A stretch of 9,992 nucleotides of DNA from Bryobacterales bacterium (GTDB lineage: Bacteria > Cyanobacteriota > Vampirovibrionia > Obscuribacterales > Obscuribacteraceae): NCBI GenBank assembly GCA_903970295.1, contig CAJCHQ010000453.1, forward strand, positions 1-9,992. The letters run 5' to 3'. Of this stretch, positions 7,903 to 9,992 are shown in pieces; position 1 is the first letter of the stretch, and the number at the start of each line of letters is the position of its first letter. The notes below the pieces were generated by a model, which was not told where the DNA came from, did not search any database, and saw only the letters and a list, made by a program, of their open reading frames with translations. The position numbers and the translations under genes are program-made.

Positions 7903-7914
7903 ACCGATATCGGT
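7903..7914. promoter_or_regulatory. 12-bp perfect palindrome, possible operator
   Basis: ACCGATATCGGT is a perfect palindrome about 112 bp upstream of the minus-strand membrane protein start. Its position and symmetry suit a dimeric transcription factor site. One palindrome of this length can arise by chance. Confidence 0.3.
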
Positions 7915-7919
7915 TGGGC

Positions 7920-8074
7920 GAAAGCATTGGCAGCCACCTAGAAGAAGTTAGGGATTACCCTAAAGGAATGCTGAAGAGCTCGCTTGAAAGCATTTCTCGG
8001 CGATGATTATGAACCTGCACAACCAGTGCACAAACATTCCAGAACTTGCAAATACTCTTTGAGGAGAAAGCATT
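7920..8074 (+). repeat. Three direct copies of GAAAGCATT
   Basis: The 9-mer occurs at 7920-7928, 7986-7994 and 8066-8074, spaced 66 and 80 bp apart. Its AAAGCATT core occurs once more at 8875-8882, in the gap before the ferritin-like gene. I saw no copy inside the coding regions. Confidence 0.45.
7948..7963. promoter_or_regulatory. Inverted repeat TTAGGG-4-CCCTAA, possible operator
   Basis: TTAGGGATTACCCTAA has perfect 6-bp arms around a 4-base centre. The geometry suits a dimeric regulator such as the LuxR/NarL/FixJ type. It lies 34 bp after the 12-bp palindrome in the divergent region. The regulator is not identified. Confidence 0.35.
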
Positions 8075-8135
8075 ATTGGCGCAAAATCCTTAATTTGCAG
8101 AGGCCGAGCAAGCTCACGCCCCACGTGCGCAGCTC

Positions 8136-8175
8136 AAAGATAGGCGAGAGACCAGAAGTTTCTCGCTTTATCTTT
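8136..8175 (+). other. Long imperfect hairpin, possible leader RNA structure
   Basis: AAAGATAGGCGAGAGA (8136-8151) pairs with 8159-8175, TTTCTCGCTTTATCTTT, giving about 16 pairs with one bulged T, two G-U pairs and a 7-base loop. It ends 108 bases before the ATG of the four-TM gene. No T-run follows, so it is not a standard terminator. It may be a leader structure or part of a small RNA. Confidence 0.4.
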
Positions 8176-8283
8176 GGCGAGACAACAGATGCTCTAGAAC
8201 CGTCGTTCAAATCGTTCACTCAGTTTTCATCTATGCTGTTTAGTATGAAGACAGCGCTTTGTCATGTCTTAGTACGGTAACTG

Positions 8284-8739
8284 ATGGACTTAAAACTTGT
8301 TCTAGTAATTTTGGCTGCATCGACTTGGTTCATGACCGGAATCATTTGGTTTGTACAAATCGTGCATTATCCGTTATTCGCCGAAGTCGGAAGCGACAAG
8401 TTTCTGCACTATGTTCAAATGCATCGCAGCCTGACTTCTCTGGTTGTGGCATTACCAATGGTGATTCAAATCGTCTCAGCTCTCTATGCCGCCATCCGCA
8501 GTGCACGAGAAGACATGATCCTGCTCTGGATAAATTTCGGATTGGTCTTCTTCATCTGGATATGCACAGCTGCATTTTCTATCCCCTCCCACGAGCGCCT
8601 CTGCACTTCCGGCTTTTCGTCAGCAACACATGGTTGGCTGGTTAGTACGAATTGGTTAAGAACAATAGCCTGGTCCGTCACATCATGCATTATGCTCGCC
8701 GTTTTGTTCCGCAATCTAACTGCAGGCTTGCCAGAATAG
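8284..8739 (+). CDS. Conserved-looking four-TM membrane protein
   Basis: The 151-residue protein has four hydrophobic helices (about 4-26, 50-70, 79-100 and 125-143). Conserved-looking polar residues sit in or near the membrane: TWFMTGIIWFVQIVHYP in helix 1, MHR (46-48), PSHERL after helix 3 and STNWLRTIAW at the start of helix 4. The W/Q/H/Y/P cluster and the NWLRT motif recall a widespread family of small uncharacterised four-helix membrane proteins; I cannot name it with confidence and give no function. The histidines at 28, 47 and 103 could bind a metal or cofactor, which is conjecture. The start ATG 8284 lies three bases after an in-frame TAA and has only a weak ribosome site. A short imperfect hairpin (CATCT 8745-8749, AGATG 8757-8761) follows the stop. 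Confidence 0.75.
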   Translation: MDLKLVLVILAASTWFMTGIIWFVQIVHYPLFAEVGSDKFLHYVQMHRSLTSLVVALPMVIQIVSALYAAIRSAREDMILLWINFGLVFFIWICTAAFSIPSHERLCTSGFSSATHGWLVSTNWLRTIAWSVTSCIMLAVLFRNLTAGLPE

Positions 8740-8865
8740 ACTGGCATCTCAACAGTAGATGTTAGAACCTAGTTAAGCGTCAGTAGGAATCACTGCAGAT
8801 CCAGCCCACCGATGCAAAAGCGCGTGTTAGGCTCAAGTTACTCACGGCAATTAAGGCACAAATAT

Positions 8866-8897
8866 TTGCCGACAAAAGCATTTTCAATTGTCGGCAA
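8866..8897. promoter_or_regulatory. Perfect 10-bp inverted repeat before the ferritin-like gene
   Basis: TTGCCGACAA (8866-8875) and TTGTCGGCAA (8888-8897) are exact inverted repeats around 12 bases, ending 27 bases before ATG 8925. It could be an operator or a 5' leader hairpin. No T-run follows, so it is not a standard terminator for the upstream gene. An extra CGGCAA at 8845-8850 could pair with the left arm instead. Confidence 0.55.
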
Positions 8898-8924
8898 TAC
8901 AAAGACACTCGCGAGGATTGCTAA

Positions 8925-9719
8925 ATGACCTCACAGCATTTGGCTGAAAATGAAGCCGAAACAGTCTCTCTGGCGCTCGACAGCACTTTTTCATCAGCTC
9001 ATTGGCTAACTTATTTCAACGACAACAGGCAAGCCAGAGTCGACATAACGTTCCCGAATCAAATCTCTATTCCACTCGCATTGCGTGAACCGCTAGTGCG
9101 ATCGCTTCAACGATTTCAAATTGGTGAAACGGGCGAAGGCAAGCATTTACGCAAGTACGCCAGCCGCATGAAAGATCCGGTCTACGAAGAGTGCATTGAT
9201 TTGTTCATCAAGGAAGAACAGTATCACGCTCGAGTCCTGGCACAGATGATTCAGTCGTTCGATGGCACACTGCTTTCCTGGCACTGGAGCGATCTTGCTT
9301 TCATCGGACTGAGGCGCATGCTCGCGCTGAAAACCGAAGTGTTCATTCTTTTGATCGCCGAGATCATAGGTAAGTGCTTCTACAAGACTTGCGCAGATAA
9401 ATTGGACAATCGATTGCTCAGTGATGCATTCTCGTTGATCGTGCTGGATGAAATCGGGCATTTAGAATTTCATTGCAGCTTTTTGCAAGAACAAATGAAG
9501 AGCTTTCCATATGCGGTCAGGCGAGCTGTAAATTACGCATGGTCTCTGCTGTTTGTCACTGCTTGCCTTGTCTTCATCGCCGATCATCGACAAACGCTTA
9601 AGGCATTGAATGTTACACCGCGCGATTTTCTCAAAGATTGTTCCAGCACTTTTCACCGGGCTGCGATGCGAGCATTGTTCCTACATCCGGATAGAGTCGA
9701 AATCGCCGCGCCCCGCTGA
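8925..9719 (+). CDS. Ferritin-like superfamily diiron protein
   Basis: The 264-residue protein has the four-helix carboxylate-bridged diiron pattern. The likely ligands are Glu68 or Glu71 in FQIGETGEGKHL, Glu98 and His101 in FIKEEQYHARVL, Glu146 in LLIAEIIGKCFYK, and Glu176 and His179 in LDEIGHLEFH: the E..ExxH..E..ExxH order of ferritin-like oxidases and oxygenases. The segment LVRSLQRFQIGETGEG and the two ExxH helices fit a family usually annotated only as ferritin-like domain protein. It probably binds two irons and may be an oxidase, oxygenase or iron-handling protein; the substrate is unknown. Residues 203-219 are hydrophobic, possibly a membrane-associated helix. ATG 8925 follows GAGG (8913-8916) with eight bases between, a good site. 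A perfect inverted repeat lies just upstream, so regulation is likely. Confidence 0.82.
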   Translation: MTSQHLAENEAETVSLALDSTFSSAHWLTYFNDNRQARVDITFPNQISIPLALREPLVRSLQRFQIGETGEGKHLRKYASRMKDPVYEECIDLFIKEEQYHARVLAQMIQSFDGTLLSWHWSDLAFIGLRRMLALKTEVFILLIAEIIGKCFYKTCADKLDNRLLSDAFSLIVLDEIGHLEFHCSFLQEQMKSFPYAVRRAVNYAWSLLFVTACLVFIADHRQTLKALNVTPRDFLKDCSSTFHRAAMRALFLHPDRVEIAAPR

Positions 9720-9749
9720 CGAATTCCGACAACACCGTTATTTTCCGCA

Positions 9750-9992
9750 TGGGCAAACGATTCCAGCGGTGATAGCTTGATTGCTTTAGGGCACTACAGA
9801 AAAGCACTCGAACACTATCAGAAGGCAATAGCTCTGAATCCGAACGACATACCATTACGAATTGACAGAATTGATTGCTACATAGCCCTTGGCAGGGCCC
9901 CATGAATTATTCGCAGAACTATTCGAATTATTCTATTGCCAGCAGGCTCAAGCGAAAACGAGAAATCGTCACTTAAAAAATGATTTCCCAGC
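9750..9992 (+). pseudogene. TPR-protein fragment, frameshifted, running off the window
   Basis: In the frame of the preceding ferritin-like gene, after its stop, codons from about 9750 read WANDSSGDSLIALGHYRK and then ALEHYQKAIALNPND, a clear TPR unit, then IDRIDCYIALGR. That frame ends at TGA 9903-9905. If one base is skipped at 9897, inside AGGGCCCC, the protein continues LGRPHELFAELFELF and stays open to the window end. The LGRP-type ending matches LGKPELAAID in the TPR gene at 5040. No ATG in this frame and no good ribosome site precede it; TTG 9777 is the only start-like codon. It may be a decayed or truncated gene or carry a sequence error. The TPR identity is fairly clear; the gene limits are not. 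Confidence 0.45.

Larger units (their letters stand above)
7792..8283. promoter_or_regulatory. 492-bp divergent intergenic region, no convincing gene
   Basis: The region separates the minus-strand membrane protein from the plus-strand four-TM protein. It holds alternating 5-mers GGCAG/CTGCC/GGCAG at 7835-7851, a 12-bp palindrome at 7903-7914, an inverted repeat at 7948-7963, three copies of GAAAGCATT and a long hairpin at 8136-8175, each described separately. A 98-codon frame from TTG 7984 to 8280 has no clear ribosome site and no recognisable domain. I do not call it a gene. Confidence 0.5.

Noticed and set aside
7984..8280. 98-codon plus-strand frame beginning at TTG
   Set aside because: No ribosome site or recognisable domain, and the frame spans the repeated motifs and the long hairpin.
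9717..9719. TGA readthrough making a ferritin-TPR fusion
   Set aside because: The ferritin-like protein looks complete at this stop, and nothing such as a SECIS-like or recoding structure was recognised; the shared frame is probably chance.

Overview
The window looks like chromosomal DNA of a diderm (Gram-negative-type) bacterium of roughly balanced base composition. Several products are built for the envelope: a bacterial alpha-2-macroglobulin, two proteins with cleavable signal peptides (one with a TonB/TolA-like C-terminus) and three small membrane proteins. The mix of alpha-2-macroglobulin, small TPR proteins and a ferritin-like diiron protein would suit a deep-branching environmental lineage such as the non-photosynthetic relatives of cyanobacteria (Vampirovibrionia/Obscuribacterales). 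That placement is a guess from gene style only. No rRNA, tRNA, transposase, phage gene or CRISPR array was seen.

Layout. From 1 to 3638 (+) is most of an alpha-2-macroglobulin gene whose 5' end lies left of the window. It enters through a proline/alanine-rich linker coded by 36-bp tandem repeats and keeps a CxEQ thioester motif. Twelve bases after its stop comes a prolyl-4-hydroxylase-like 2OG-Fe(II) oxygenase (3651-4227, +), broken by a frameshift in a short GC run but with all its catalytic residues still encoded. Facing it is a secreted NTF2/SnoaL-like protein (4268-4804, -). Across a 235-bp divergent region is a small two-TM plus TPR protein (5040-5519, +). Convergent with that are two minus-strand genes, probably one transcription unit: a hypothetical membrane protein (7791-7033) followed by an exported 470-residue repeat protein with a TonB/TolA-like C-terminus (6945-5533).

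The right third starts with a 492-bp region without a convincing gene (7792-8283). It holds two palindromes, three copies of GAAAGCATT and a long hairpin. Then come a four-TM membrane protein (8284-8739, +), a 185-bp gap with a perfect 10-bp inverted repeat, a ferritin-like diiron protein (8925-9719, +) and a TPR fragment that runs with a frameshift to the end of the window.

How the genes might work together. The alpha-2-macroglobulin, the TonB-like repeat protein and the exported NTF2-like protein all act outside the cytoplasm, but nothing ties them into one pathway. The most suggestive pairing is a proline-rich alpha-2-macroglobulin directly followed by a prolyl-hydroxylase-like enzyme. The most unusual non-coding material is the set of repeated motifs and alternative hairpins upstream of the four-TM and ferritin-like genes.
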